DNA from: Chloroflexota bacterium
Lineage (GTDB): Bacteria > Chloroflexota > Anaerolineae > Aggregatilineales > UBA2796
Direction: 5' to 3'
Assembly: GCA_021325095.1 (NCBI GenBank)
Contig: JAJPHV010000135.1
Location: forward strand, 1 to 42,259
Length of the DNA stretch: 42,259 nt
The position numbers and the translations under genes were made by a program. This document shows positions 14,723 to 22,491 of the stretch, one piece after another; the first letter of the stretch is position 1; every line of letters begins with the position of its first letter. The notes below the pieces were generated by a model. It made no database searches, was not told the DNA's origin, and worked only from the letters and a program-made list of their open reading frames with translations.

Positions 14723-14728
14723 ACAACA

Positions 14729-15321
14729 GGCACAACACAGATTGCTGGTTTTGTGGCTCATCGCCATGCACTCCGCCGGTTCGATCCATTTGCCTTGTTC
14801 AGGCACACACGACATTAGCATTTGTAGCACCGAATCGGAGATAATTCAACCGCTTTGTGCCAATTGACCAAACCCGGCAAGGCCGGGCAGTATAACGAAT
14901 TCGCCCACGCCCTGGCCTGCCTTGCGCCAAATCGCGCACGGGGTAGCGCTTGAGCACAACACCCAGCGCATTCATTCGGCCCTGCATTAGGCGCTACCCC
15001 TGCTGAGTTCGAGACGGCTGCTTGGGCAAGCCTGTCACCTGCTTCTTGCGCTCAATTCTATCCAACCGTTCAACCGCACTACACATAGGCGATTCACCGC
15101 CGGTGATGCTCGTCGCAAGTTAGCGCGCCTTTACCCTAAACTGGAGGTCGCTTGATTCCTTCTCTAACACCTATTCGATCTGACCACGCGGCTTGACGGC
15201 GATGAGTCTACCGCCTGCCTTCCCGCTCTGCCTTTGTGCCGGAGAGTGAACCGCCAGCCGAGAGGAGCAGAAGCGTTCATCCGGGTTAGAATTGGGGCCG
15301 CAGAACAGGTCAAGCGCTGTC
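14729..15321. other. Non-coding region between the sulfate operon and the CRISPR locus
   Basis: Almost 600 bases with no convincing gene. It holds a short hairpin CCCGGC-AAG-GCCGGG (14873-14887), a minus-strand TATACT (14894-14889) without a good -35 box, and a long-range perfect inverted repeat (14940-15000). The promoters for the sulfate operon (minus) and the CRISPR genes (plus) must lie here. No CRISPR repeats are seen. Confidence 0.6.
14940..15000. repeat. Perfect 10-bp inverted repeat with 41-base loop
   Basis: GGGGTAGCGC (14940-14949) is exactly complementary to GCGCTACCCC (14991-15000). The 41 bases between could fold further. It lies in the divergent region upstream of both the sulfate operon and the CRISPR genes. 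It may be a structured RNA, a long terminator stem or remnant element ends; no function can be assigned. Confidence 0.5.
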
Positions 15322-16749
15322 ATGATGACACTGCCCGAATTCCGAACACGCATCCTTGAACCGCTGCTTCGTGACGAAACGCCGGCTGCCGATACGCCGC
15401 TGACACTCTTTGCCGCCATGCTCGAACGCCCGTTGGATTACCTGTTTGAATCGGATCGCTGGGACGAACTATCCGGCGCGGCACGGCGGCTGGCGCAGGG
15501 GTGGACGAAGGCTCGGTCCGCCCTGGCGGCGGATGGTTACCCCGCCGAGTATTTGCTGCACTGCGACAGTGGTAGCCTCCTGGCGCTGGTACACGACCGG
15601 ACTGTGGCTGAACGCTGGGTGGTGGCTATGGAGCGCGCCGTCGCCGCCGAAACCGACCTCGTGACCGTCGCCACGCTGGTTCACCCCGTCACGCTTGCTC
15701 AGATCACCAATGGGCTGTACGCCACGCCACGCACCGTGATCGGCGTGCCAGGCATGAACGACTACCAGGAACGGATCAACCGCTACTACGGCCTGTCCAG
15801 TCCCTCCACTGTGCCCAAAGAGGATGCGGTGACGCAGCGGAGGCATTTCGGCGAAGTGGTGGCGCTGGTTCGCCTGCTGTTGACCCGTGCCGCCGAGTCG
15901 CGGCAGGTTGTCCCTTTTTACGAAGCATTGCCCTTCGCGGAGCGCTGCACGTCGTGCCGGGTGCGTCCCGCCGAACGCATCGAGGATGGCCCGGTGTGCG
16001 GTGTCTGTTTGCGCAAACGCCGCGAGGCTCAACAAGGGCCAGCGCCCGAACGGGCCGGGCTGGTCTGGCTGGAAGCGGTGGGGCTGGATCAGGTGTTGGA
16101 ACAGCAGCGAACGCCGTCCGCCTACCAGCGCACCTACACCGAGATCGACGAGGCGCTGCACATTGCCGTCCCGAACCGCCTGGGCGCGACGGTCTTGGCC
16201 TCTCTGCACGGCTGGATGCTGCTGGCAGTGCCCGCGCCAAAGGCGCTCGAAGCTGCCACGTCCGCCCTTGAAGCGCTGACACTGCACTATGGCCTGAAAT
16301 CACCCACGCCATTCATCGCGGCGGTGGCGCTTGGCACGACGCAAAACCAGGTGCGCTCGCTCCACGCCCTTGTTCAGCGCATGGTGGTTGGTCTGCGGCA
16401 AGCCAGCGCCGACACAGGCTCGCTGCTGGACGTGCGCGTTGCACAGTCGCCCGAATCCTATGATCGGTTTCGCAAGCCCTACACGCTGGATGAAGCGCGG
16501 CGGCTCATTACCGGGGCGGCCATCTTGCAGGAGGAGGCGCTGCCCGCTGGCCTGTTCCCCGATCTGGCCGAACAGACGGCGCGTGGCAACGCCGGGCTGT
16601 ACTACACTTTTGAGCGCTCCAGACTGCCTGACAATGCGCAGGAGTTGTTGAAACGCCTGGAACGGGCGTGGAACGTTGGCGCCACGCCGGGGCCGCGCTT
16701 CTACGCCATGCTGTCCGACGCGCTGACGCTGGCGAGGGCGAACACTTGA
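15322..16749 (+). CDS. Cas10-like large subunit with degenerate palm, type III-D-like
   Basis: A 475-aa protein, shorter than standard Cas10. The N-terminus (about 75 residues) is helical and has no HD nuclease motif. A first palm-like region (EYLLHCDSGSLLALVHD, near 75-92) is followed by a zinc finger with Cys209, Cys212, Cys226 and Cys229. The second palm-like region starts GLVWLEAVGLDQVLEQQ and contains TVLASLHGWMLLAVP, where SLHGW (294-298) occupies the place of the GGDD cyclase motif. Both Cas10 activities (DNase and cyclic oligoadenylate synthesis) therefore appear lost. The start is ATG 15322 or 15325; no ribosome-binding site helps. First gene of a run of seven effector genes. Identity is by fold pattern and context. 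Confidence 0.7.
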   Translation: MMTLPEFRTRILEPLLRDETPAADTPLTLFAAMLERPLDYLFESDRWDELSGAARRLAQGWTKARSALAADGYPAEYLLHCDSGSLLALVHDRTVAERWVVAMERAVAAETDLVTVATLVHPVTLAQITNGLYATPRTVIGVPGMNDYQERINRYYGLSSPSTVPKEDAVTQRRHFGEVVALVRLLLTRAAESRQVVPFYEALPFAERCTSCRVRPAERIEDGPVCGVCLRKRREAQQGPAPERAGLVWLEAVGLDQVLEQQRTPSAYQRTYTEIDEALHIAVPNRLGATVLASLHGWMLLAVPAPKALEAATSALEALTLHYGLKSPTPFIAAVALGTTQNQVRSLHALVQRMVVGLRQASADTGSLLDVRVAQSPESYDRFRKPYTLDEARRLITGAAILQEEALPAGLFPDLAEQTARGNAGLYYTFERSRLPDNAQELLKRLERAWNVGATPGPRFYAMLSDALTLARANT

Positions 16750-16771
16750 TCGTACACTTGACCCCAACCAC

Positions 16772-16791
16772 TGCCCCTGGAAAAAGGGGCA
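16772..16791. other. Small hairpin between cas10-like gene and first cas7
   Basis: TGCCCCT (16772-16778) pairs perfectly with AGGGGCA (16785-16791) around a GGAAAA loop, in the 73-base gap. There is no T run, so it is more likely an mRNA-stability element than a terminator. Confidence 0.3.
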
Positions 16792-16822
16792 GGCACAGGA
16801 CGGCAGAGTTGATGCGTGGCGC

Positions 16823-17458
16823 ATGGCGACAATCGAACTCACGATCACGCTGAAGGGACCGCTGCACGTCGGCGGCAATCTTGCAGCGGCGCGCGACATT
16901 GTGCCCTTCGCCCGCGACGCGCGAGGCCGCCCGTGCATTCCCACCACGACGCTCAAGGGGCTGCACCGCGCCGCTACAGAGCAGGTCGCAATTGCGCTTG
17001 GCCTCAAGGTTTGTCATTCGCCTGTCCTCAGCCAGATGTGTCACCCGATTAACAGCGAAACGGGCTGCGTGGTGTGCCGCATCTTCGGCTCGGCCTGGTT
17101 GCCGGGACAGGTCTTTTATCACGATCTGGTGCTCACGGCGGCAGTGCTCACCGAAACGCGCGTCGCCGCGCCACAATCACGCCGCCGCCAGGTGCGGATC
17201 GAGCGACACGCCACTCGCCGCGAGATCGTGCCCGGCCCACTCACCCTGACCGGGCGCATCGATCACCTGATCCACGACCCGGCCTTGCTGGGGCTGGCAC
17301 TGGCCGGGCTGCGGGCCATCACAGCCATCGGCGGACACAGCGCCACCGGCTACGGCCTGTGTACCATCGAAGCCAGGGCCATCGACAGCCTGAAGCGCCC
17401 CGTAGACGAGGCGTCCCTGGCGGCGGCCCTGCGGCAATTGTTGCGAGAGACGCCGTGA
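16823..17458 (+). CDS. Cas7-family RAMP (Csm3-like), first copy
   Basis: A 211-aa RNA-binding backbone subunit of a type III effector. The N-terminal RRM strand (LTITLKGPLHVGGN) leads to AARDIVPFARDARGRPCIPT, where Asp25 matches the catalytic Asp of Csm3 (D-x-x-P context), followed by the TTLKGLHRAA glycine motif. CVVCRIFGSAW is the typical CxxC-IFG segment, and GGHSATGYG the C-terminal glycine-rich loop. The start is ATG 16823. Its TGA stop overlaps the GTG start of the next gene. Of the three Cas7-like proteins this one best keeps the target-RNA cleavage site. Confidence 0.88.
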   Translation: MATIELTITLKGPLHVGGNLAAARDIVPFARDARGRPCIPTTTLKGLHRAATEQVAIALGLKVCHSPVLSQMCHPINSETGCVVCRIFGSAWLPGQVFYHDLVLTAAVLTETRVAAPQSRRRQVRIERHATRREIVPGPLTLTGRIDHLIHDPALLGLALAGLRAITAIGGHSATGYGLCTIEARAIDSLKRPVDEASLAAALRQLLRETP

Positions 17459-18618
17459 AATGCTATTGGCTGCGCCTGTTCCCCGAACAGCCCGTGCAAC
17501 TGCGCGACGAGCGAGTGATCCCGGCGGCAGCCCTGCGCGGTGCCATCGCCTCGATCCTGCTCAGTACGTGTGTGCCCGGCCACGAACACGACGCCGGCCC
17601 GTGCAGCGCCGACTGCCGCTACTGGTCGTTCTTTGGCGAGCGCGCCGCCAGTCGTATCAGCGCGGCCTACGCCGGCACAGGCGACCAAACGCGCCCTTTC
17701 CTTGCCACCGCGCGGACGTGCCGCCACGCGCCCGGCTTCAAAGTAGCCGGTGGTCACGGCGTGTTTGACGTGGCGATCCGCCAGTGGATGTTTGAGGAAG
17801 CCTGTGGCGAGCCGGGACGCCTGCTTGTGCCGTTCAGCCTGCGCTGCCCGGTTTGCGATGCGGCGCTGATGCCCTGTGAGGGGACTTTCACGCAGCACGG
17901 CGAACGCGATTTGACATGGGTCGAAGACATCGCCGCACCCGCCACGATGGTTCACACCAGCCTGGGGCGCACCCGTAAGCAGATCGACGAGCGCTATCCG
18001 ACGAGCGGCAGGGTTATCAACCGGGGCATCTACTTTACGGCGCGAATCGACGTACCGGAGCGCCTGGATAGCCTGCTCCACGAGGCAGTGGCGGATGGCC
18101 TATGGATCGGTGGCCGACGCACGCGCGGCATGGGCGCGATGCGAGTCGAGTTAGCGCCGTGCCCGCCCGATGCGCCGCTGGAAGACCGGATCGCCCGTTT
18201 CAACCGTGCCGTCAGGGCTGAACGGCGTTTCTACGCCGCGATGGATCCCTCCGCCGCGCCCGCCGACGAGGGCGAGTGGTATTTCACGCTTGACATGGCC
18301 GATCCTGTGCTGCCGGCCTACGATGCGGCGCCGTCCATCCGGCCCACGCCGCTCACACTCCCGGCAGTGAAGGCCGTCCGGCAATGGCTCTCGGCAGAGG
18401 CAGTCGGCGGCTGGCATCAGGCAGCAGGGCTGCCCCGCCGCACGCAAGTCGGCGCGCGCGGCGTCGTCCTGTATCGGGTTCCGGCGGAAGTGAACCGCAC
18501 TGCCGTCGAGGAACTGCTCAACTTTATTGAGTCGGAAGGGATGGGCACAGGTCGGGAGCGCGGTTATAACGCCGTGACGATCTGCGACCCGTTCCATCTA
18601 AATGTTGACCCGTTATGA
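17455..18618 (+). CDS. Csx10-like RAMP protein (Cas5-type, type III-D)
   Basis: A 387-aa RAMP that would cap the crRNA 5' end in a type III-D complex. It begins with CYWLRLFPEQPVQL and the RAMP loop VIPAAALRGAIAS. A Cys-rich segment (GPCSADCRYWSFFGE) and a later CPVCDAAL zinc-binding pair are seen. Two glycine-rich loops are present: GGRRTRGMGAM mid-protein and MGTGRERGYNAV at the C-terminus, as expected for Csx10. The start is GTG 17455, overlapping the previous stop by four bases; a longer upstream frame would cover the cas7 gene. It ends with a four-base overlap onto the next gene. Confidence 0.8.
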   Translation: MKCYWLRLFPEQPVQLRDERVIPAAALRGAIASILLSTCVPGHEHDAGPCSADCRYWSFFGERAASRISAAYAGTGDQTRPFLATARTCRHAPGFKVAGGHGVFDVAIRQWMFEEACGEPGRLLVPFSLRCPVCDAALMPCEGTFTQHGERDLTWVEDIAAPATMVHTSLGRTRKQIDERYPTSGRVINRGIYFTARIDVPERLDSLLHEAVADGLWIGGRRTRGMGAMRVELAPCPPDAPLEDRIARFNRAVRAERRFYAAMDPSAAPADEGEWYFTLDMADPVLPAYDAAPSIRPTPLTLPAVKAVRQWLSAEAVGGWHQAAGLPRRTQVGARGVVLYRVPAEVNRTAVEELLNFIESEGMGTGRERGYNAVTICDPFHLNVDPL

Positions 18619-19484
18619 ACTTGCAGGCATTCTGGTCGCGGCTGACTCTGGTGGGTGAATACGTCCTGGACTCGCCCCTGCGGATTGGCACAGGGGGCGA
18701 TGGCGTGGCACTCGATCACGAGAAGCAGCCCATGATCCCGGCCAGTTCCTTTCGTGGCGCGCTGCGCGCCTACGTCGAGTCCACCCTGCGCGGGCTGTCC
18801 GTGGCAGGCCAGGAGACGCGCCGCACGATCAACCTGCGCGGGCCGGATGGCCGCCCCACACCGACCCAACGCATCGTCAAGCTGTGCTGCGACTCGGTGG
18901 ACAAGCGCGACGACGACCTGAATTACCAGGGCTGCCTGACCGGGGCTATCGTCAGCCGTTGGGAAGCCGACCCGGTGCTGCGCCCGCAGCTTGATGCGGC
19001 GCTGATCGACTGTACCTGCCAGGTTTGCCGTCTGTTCGGCACGCCCTGGTTGGCCGGGCGCGTGCGCCTTGCCGACCTGCGCATCGTGAACGGCAGTGCC
19101 GCCGCTGGACTGGTATCGCGGGGTGGCCTGTCCATCAGCCGGGACACCGACACCGCTCTCGAGGGCAGCCAGTATCAGCGTCAGGCCGTTCCCGCCGGGA
19201 CCCGCTTCAGTTTCCACCTGATCCTTGAAAATGCCACACCTGCCGAGCAGGGTATGATCCTGGTCGGGCTGCGCGCTTTCCAGGCCGGGCTGATCGGCCT
19301 GGGAGCGGATCGCTCGCGGGGTTTAGGGCGCGGTCACCTGGTCATCGATTGGTGGCAGTGCCGCTACGTGGACGCCGATCAACTGCTGGGTGCGCTGCTG
19401 GTCGGCACAGACCCGCAGGTATTCACTGAGGACGAGGCTGAACTGCGCATTAACGCGCTGGCCGACCTGTTACGGACGCCCTGA
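18615..19484 (+). CDS. Cas7-family RAMP (Csm3-like), second copy
   Basis: A 289-aa RAMP. N-terminal SPLRIGTGGDGVAL leads to MIPASSFRGALRAYVE; a long insertion (about 70 residues) precedes CTCQVCRLFGTPWLAGRVR, and the C-terminal glycine loop is GLGADRSRGLGRG. The stretch between the GTGG turn and the MIPASS motif is shorter than in Csm3, and no clear D-x-x-P cleavage Asp is visible. It overlaps both neighbours (four bases and one base). Likely a second backbone subunit. Confidence 0.85.
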   Translation: MNLQAFWSRLTLVGEYVLDSPLRIGTGGDGVALDHEKQPMIPASSFRGALRAYVESTLRGLSVAGQETRRTINLRGPDGRPTPTQRIVKLCCDSVDKRDDDLNYQGCLTGAIVSRWEADPVLRPQLDAALIDCTCQVCRLFGTPWLAGRVRLADLRIVNGSAAAGLVSRGGLSISRDTDTALEGSQYQRQAVPAGTRFSFHLILENATPAEQGMILVGLRAFQAGLIGLGADRSRGLGRGHLVIDWWQCRYVDADQLLGALLVGTDPQVFTEDEAELRINALADLLRTP

Positions 19485-20473
19485 TGCACCGCACAACCCA
19501 CAACGAACTGCGCCTCGACTTTATGATCACACCCACCAGTCCCTTGAGTATCCAGGCCAAAACTGTGCCGGGCTTCGTGCGCGCCCTGCACCCGGCCACG
19601 ATTGAGGACAGCGCCTATATCCCGGCTTCGACGCTCAAAGGGGCACTGCGCACCGCCGCCGAGCAGGTATGCCGCGAGGCCGGGCTGGACTGCTGCGATC
19701 TCGAACATCCCTGCGCGGATCGAGAATCTGTCCGCAAGGCTAAACAAGCCGGGGACAGCGCCGCGTTGTACCGTGCCCTGTGCGGTCTATGTCGCATTTT
19801 CGGCAGCAAGGTATTGCGCAGCCACCTGCTCGTAACCGACTGTTTCCCCGCCGAACCACTCGAAGCCCTGCCGATGCGCGACGACGACCCAACGGAGATC
19901 GTGACCGACGAACCGTTCTATGGCAGGCTGGCGCTGCGCAATTTTGAGCGCTGGCAGGTGGGGCTGCTGGCGCTGCTGCTGGCGCGGATCAATATGGCCG
20001 AGGTGCAGTTGGGCGGCAACCGCTCCGCTGGCATGGGCTGCGTGGCGATGGAGTACCGAAGCCTGACGATCATCTATCCGGGCCTCGCACCGGATGCCGA
20101 TCAGGAGGCAGCGCTGCGCACCCGACTTCACGGGGTCGGGCAGTTGGTGGGGCCGAACAATCGTTACGGGCTGATCTACCCTGATATGAACGACACGACG
20201 GATCTACCTGAATCAGCGGTCTACGAGGCGGGCCTGGGTTTTGTCAGCCTATCGATCTTGCCCTCGGAGTCATCTGAAGAAACAAGCGAATCTGCCGAGA
20301 TGAATGAAACCTCCCCGACAGCAGAACCGGCTGAGTCCGCCAGCGCAACCCAGACGCACGACCTGATCGACAACGTGCTTACCCGGCAGGTTCTGGCGTG
20401 GGGCAATTACGTGCGCACACACAAGTCCACCAGTTCCCCCTCTCTGCGAAGTGGAGAGGGGGCCAGGGGGTGA
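19484..20473 (+). CDS. Cas7-family RAMP (Csm3-like), third copy
   Basis: A 329-aa RAMP. The core covers about residues 1-190: SPLSIQAKTVPGFVRAL, YIPASTLKGALRTAAE, then LCGLCRIFGSKV and the glycine loop GGNRSAGMGCV. The usual GG turn and cleavage Asp near the N-terminus are absent. A C-terminal extension of about 130 residues is unusual. It includes a Ser/Glu/Thr-rich linker, and the last 12 residues (SPSLRSGEGARG) are encoded by a dispersed palindromic repeat, which also supplies the stop codon. The natural C-terminus probably lay just before it. Confidence 0.83.
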   Translation: MHRTTHNELRLDFMITPTSPLSIQAKTVPGFVRALHPATIEDSAYIPASTLKGALRTAAEQVCREAGLDCCDLEHPCADRESVRKAKQAGDSAALYRALCGLCRIFGSKVLRSHLLVTDCFPAEPLEALPMRDDDPTEIVTDEPFYGRLALRNFERWQVGLLALLLARINMAEVQLGGNRSAGMGCVAMEYRSLTIIYPGLAPDADQEAALRTRLHGVGQLVGPNNRYGLIYPDMNDTTDLPESAVYEAGLGFVSLSILPSESSEETSESAEMNETSPTAEPAESASATQTHDLIDNVLTRQVLAWGNYVRTHKSTSSPSLRSGEGARG

Positions 20474-20476
20474 GGT
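20434..20476 (+). repeat. Dispersed palindromic repeat, copy 3 (coding)
   Basis: CCCCCTCTC pairs with GAGAGGGGG; the tail CCAGGGGGTGAGGT follows. It encodes the last residues and the TGA stop (20471-20473) of the third cas7. Its GTGAGGT lies 11 bases ahead of the next start codon, where it could act as ribosome-binding site. Confidence 0.85.
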
Positions 20477-20487
20477 AGACTGTCCTT

Positions 20488-21042
20488 ATGCCGCCCCACC
20501 TGCTGACCGCTTCCCTGGACGAACCCGGCCTGCGCCGCACACTGAGCGACGCTGGCCCGGCGTTGACGACCATCTACCTGGAAAGCGAGACGCGCATCGT
20601 CCTTACGGCGCTGTCGAACTTCCTGGGGCCGAAGATCACGCTGCCACCTGTGCGCTGGCTGGTGGGACGCGCTTTTGGCCCGGCGCTCGAGATTCGCTGG
20701 CGGCTGGACGGCGATCAGTTTGAGGCGACGGCGCTGACCGAAAGCGAGGTGGGGCCAAAGGGCTGGCAGGAGAGCGGCTGGAACACGCTGCTCGACCCTG
20801 CCCCACGCCCGCGCGACGTGCTGCTGCTCGGCGTCAACTCGACGGCCCTGCCGCCCGACCATGCGTTGTACAATGCGCAGCCCCAGGGTGGGCTGTGGAT
20901 CGATACCCGTATTCCCAGGCCGTTGTACTACCCCGCGCCCGATCCGAAAGCGCGGCGAGTCGTGCTGCACTGCCTGGATTACCTGTCGCGGGGCCTGGTG
21001 GTACTGACCCGGCTGTGCAGTCTGGCTTCCTACGACGAGTGA
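20488..21042 (+). CDS. Csx19-like type III-D accessory protein (tentative)
   Basis: A 184-aa protein with no catalytic motif that I recognise. The middle (RWLVGRAFGPALEIRWRLDG) and the later segment GGLWIDTRIPRPLYYP, RRVVLHCLDYL are reminiscent of the Csx19 family found in type III-D loci, where its role is unknown. Length and position (after the RAMPs, before cas6) agree with that. It has no membrane segment or signal peptide. It could equally be a lineage-specific small subunit, since no Cas11 is otherwise seen. Confidence 0.5.
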   Translation: MPPHLLTASLDEPGLRRTLSDAGPALTTIYLESETRIVLTALSNFLGPKITLPPVRWLVGRAFGPALEIRWRLDGDQFEATALTESEVGPKGWQESGWNTLLDPAPRPRDVLLLGVNSTALPPDHALYNAQPQGGLWIDTRIPRPLYYPAPDPKARRVVLHCLDYLSRGLVVLTRLCSLASYDE

Positions 21043-21048
21043 ATCACG

Positions 21049-21885
21049 TTGAGTTTGCTGGCCGCCGTCCTCCATGTCCAGGCTGATCGAGCGCTGCCCT
21101 CGTGGTTGGGCCGGGCCGCGCAAGCCTGGCTCCTTGAGCGAATCCGTTGCGCCGCGCCGAAATTGGCCGAGGCGCTGCACGACGGGCAGATGCGGCGTCC
21201 CTACACCATCAGCGGGCCGCGCGGCCAGGGAACGGATCGCTGGCTGCGCATTACGAGTCTGTCCGTCGATCTAACCATGCTCCTCTCGGATGCCATCTTG
21301 CCTGCCCTACGCGGGCAATCGCTAAAGCTGGCGGGCGTGGAGATCGGCATCCGGGCCGTTGAAACGGCCACTCATGCCTGGGCGGGCCGCTCCGATTACG
21401 AAGCCCTGGCCCGACTCGCGTTCGATTCCGAATCGCTGGTAGCGCCGGGGCTTGAATTCTCCACGCCGACCACCTTCCACCACGACGGCCTGGCTGTGCC
21501 CGTTCCGCTGCCTTCCCTGGTCTACGGCAGCCTGATCCATGCCTGGGATAGCTTCAGCCCACTGCCGCTGCCTGCGCCGCTGCTGCCGTTTGTCGAGCGG
21601 TGTGTCGGGATTGCCCGTCACCGGATTGCGACGCGAATGGTACAATTCGGCGGGTCGGAGCAGCACGTCGGCTTTATCGGAACAGCCTGCTATGTGGTCG
21701 TTCCTCAGCCCAGTTCTGGTCTATCGCCGGGAGAATACCGCCAGCGGGTTCAACTGCTTGACCTGTTAACCCGGTTCGCTTTTTATTCGGGCGTTGGCGC
21801 ACGCACGGCGGTGGGCATGGGACAGGTGCGGCCTCTGTCACAACTGGATCAACGGAGTGAGGATGGCGAAAAACCCCAAAGTTAA
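21049..21885 (+). CDS. cas6: CRISPR RNA endonuclease Cas6
   Basis: A 278-aa metal-independent RNase that cuts pre-crRNA within repeats. The C-terminal glycine-rich loop FYSGVGARTAVGMGQVRP (about residues 245-262) is the Cas6 signature, preceded by FSTPTTFHHDG in the second ferredoxin-like half. The catalytic His cannot be pinned from one sequence; His in FHHDG is a candidate. The start is TTG 21049, six bases after the previous stop; no better start is seen. With no array in the window, it must process repeats encoded elsewhere. Confidence 0.82.
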   Translation: MSLLAAVLHVQADRALPSWLGRAAQAWLLERIRCAAPKLAEALHDGQMRRPYTISGPRGQGTDRWLRITSLSVDLTMLLSDAILPALRGQSLKLAGVEIGIRAVETATHAWAGRSDYEALARLAFDSESLVAPGLEFSTPTTFHHDGLAVPVPLPSLVYGSLIHAWDSFSPLPLPAPLLPFVERCVGIARHRIATRMVQFGGSEQHVGFIGTACYVVVPQPSSGLSPGEYRQRVQLLDLLTRFAFYSGVGARTAVGMGQVRPLSQLDQRSEDGEKPQS

Positions 21886-22393
21886 CGTCTACGAGATTTC
21901 AGTCCAGATGCGAGTGTTGGACAAAACGACCATCCCGCAAATTGTGGTGGACAAGGAACCAGCGCTGATCGTGGCGCACGTCTCGGTGCTGCGGGCTGGC
22001 GAAACCAAGCGCGGGGCGAAACGCTGGTTCGCCTTCCAGCGCCAGCGCAACCTGCCGACGGCGGACGCGCCCTGGTACGGGTGGGTAAGCGACAACGACT
22101 GGACAGTCCCGCAGGAGGATTACGACATTGTGGCGTGGCTGCCGCTCGACTCGCTGCCGCCCAAAAAGCAGGCCGAGTTTAAAAAGAGCGAATGGGGTCT
22201 GATCGCCGTCGTGATGATGGATCGGCGGCTGCGCCTGCGCGACGTGCAGGTGGACGTATCAATGCCGGACGAGGCACACGAGAAAATGCACCGCGAGCTG
22301 GGTGTTCCAGAAGTCGTCTTTATGCCGGAACTGGAACGTCCCGTGCTGGCAAACATCCTGGAAAAGCGTGAGATTTACCAGGTATTTCTATAA
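21863..22393 (+). CDS. Uncharacterised protein at the end of the CRISPR locus
   Basis: A 176-aa soluble protein, start ATG 21863 with GGAGTGAGG upstream, overlapping the cas6 end by 23 bases. It has a beta-strand-rich N-terminus (KVNVYEISVQMRVLDKT, then PALIVAHVSVLRAGETKRG) and a Trp-rich middle (RWFAFQRQRNLP, PWYGWVSDNDWTVP). I recognise no family and no nuclease or CARF motif. Tight coupling to cas6 argues for a role in the complex, for example a small subunit, inhibitor-binding partner or regulator. Confidence 0.75.
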   Translation: MAKNPKVNVYEISVQMRVLDKTTIPQIVVDKEPALIVAHVSVLRAGETKRGAKRWFAFQRQRNLPTADAPWYGWVSDNDWTVPQEDYDIVAWLPLDSLPPKKQAEFKKSEWGLIAVVMMDRRLRLRDVQVDVSMPDEAHEKMHRELGVPEVVFMPELERPVLANILEKREIYQVFL

Positions 22394-22491
22394 GACAGCC
22401 TTTTTTGCGCCTGTCAGCCAGGGAAATGGTCAAATGGGCTTCTCCCCCTTTCGTCCTCAAAGAATCGGAGTCAGACGTTAAGAGGTTGCCA

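Larger units (their letters stand above)
14621..14728 (-). promoter_or_regulatory. Cysteine attenuator module, distal copy
   Basis: The second, outer copy of the leader module: start block 14713-14728, TTTGCTA at 14682-14676 and terminator block 14621-14654. The spacing from leader stop to terminator is shorter than in the proximal copy. Placed in series, two such switches would make the sulfate operon respond more steeply to cysteine shortage. I could not identify the promoter with confidence. Confidence 0.6.

Noticed and set aside
14443..14728. Tandem modules as a two-spacer CRISPR array or IS remnant
   Set aside because: The identical parts are a terminator and a Cys-rich start block facing cysH, with diverged sequence between; spacing and content fit attenuators, not repeats and spacers.
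14799..14987. 62-codon minus-strand frame in the gap upstream of the leader peptides
   Set aside because: Arg-rich random composition, spans one arm of an inverted repeat and lacks a ribosome-binding site.
14729..15321. CRISPR array next to the effector genes
   Set aside because: No direct repeats of 25-40 bases at regular spacing are seen here or elsewhere in the window.
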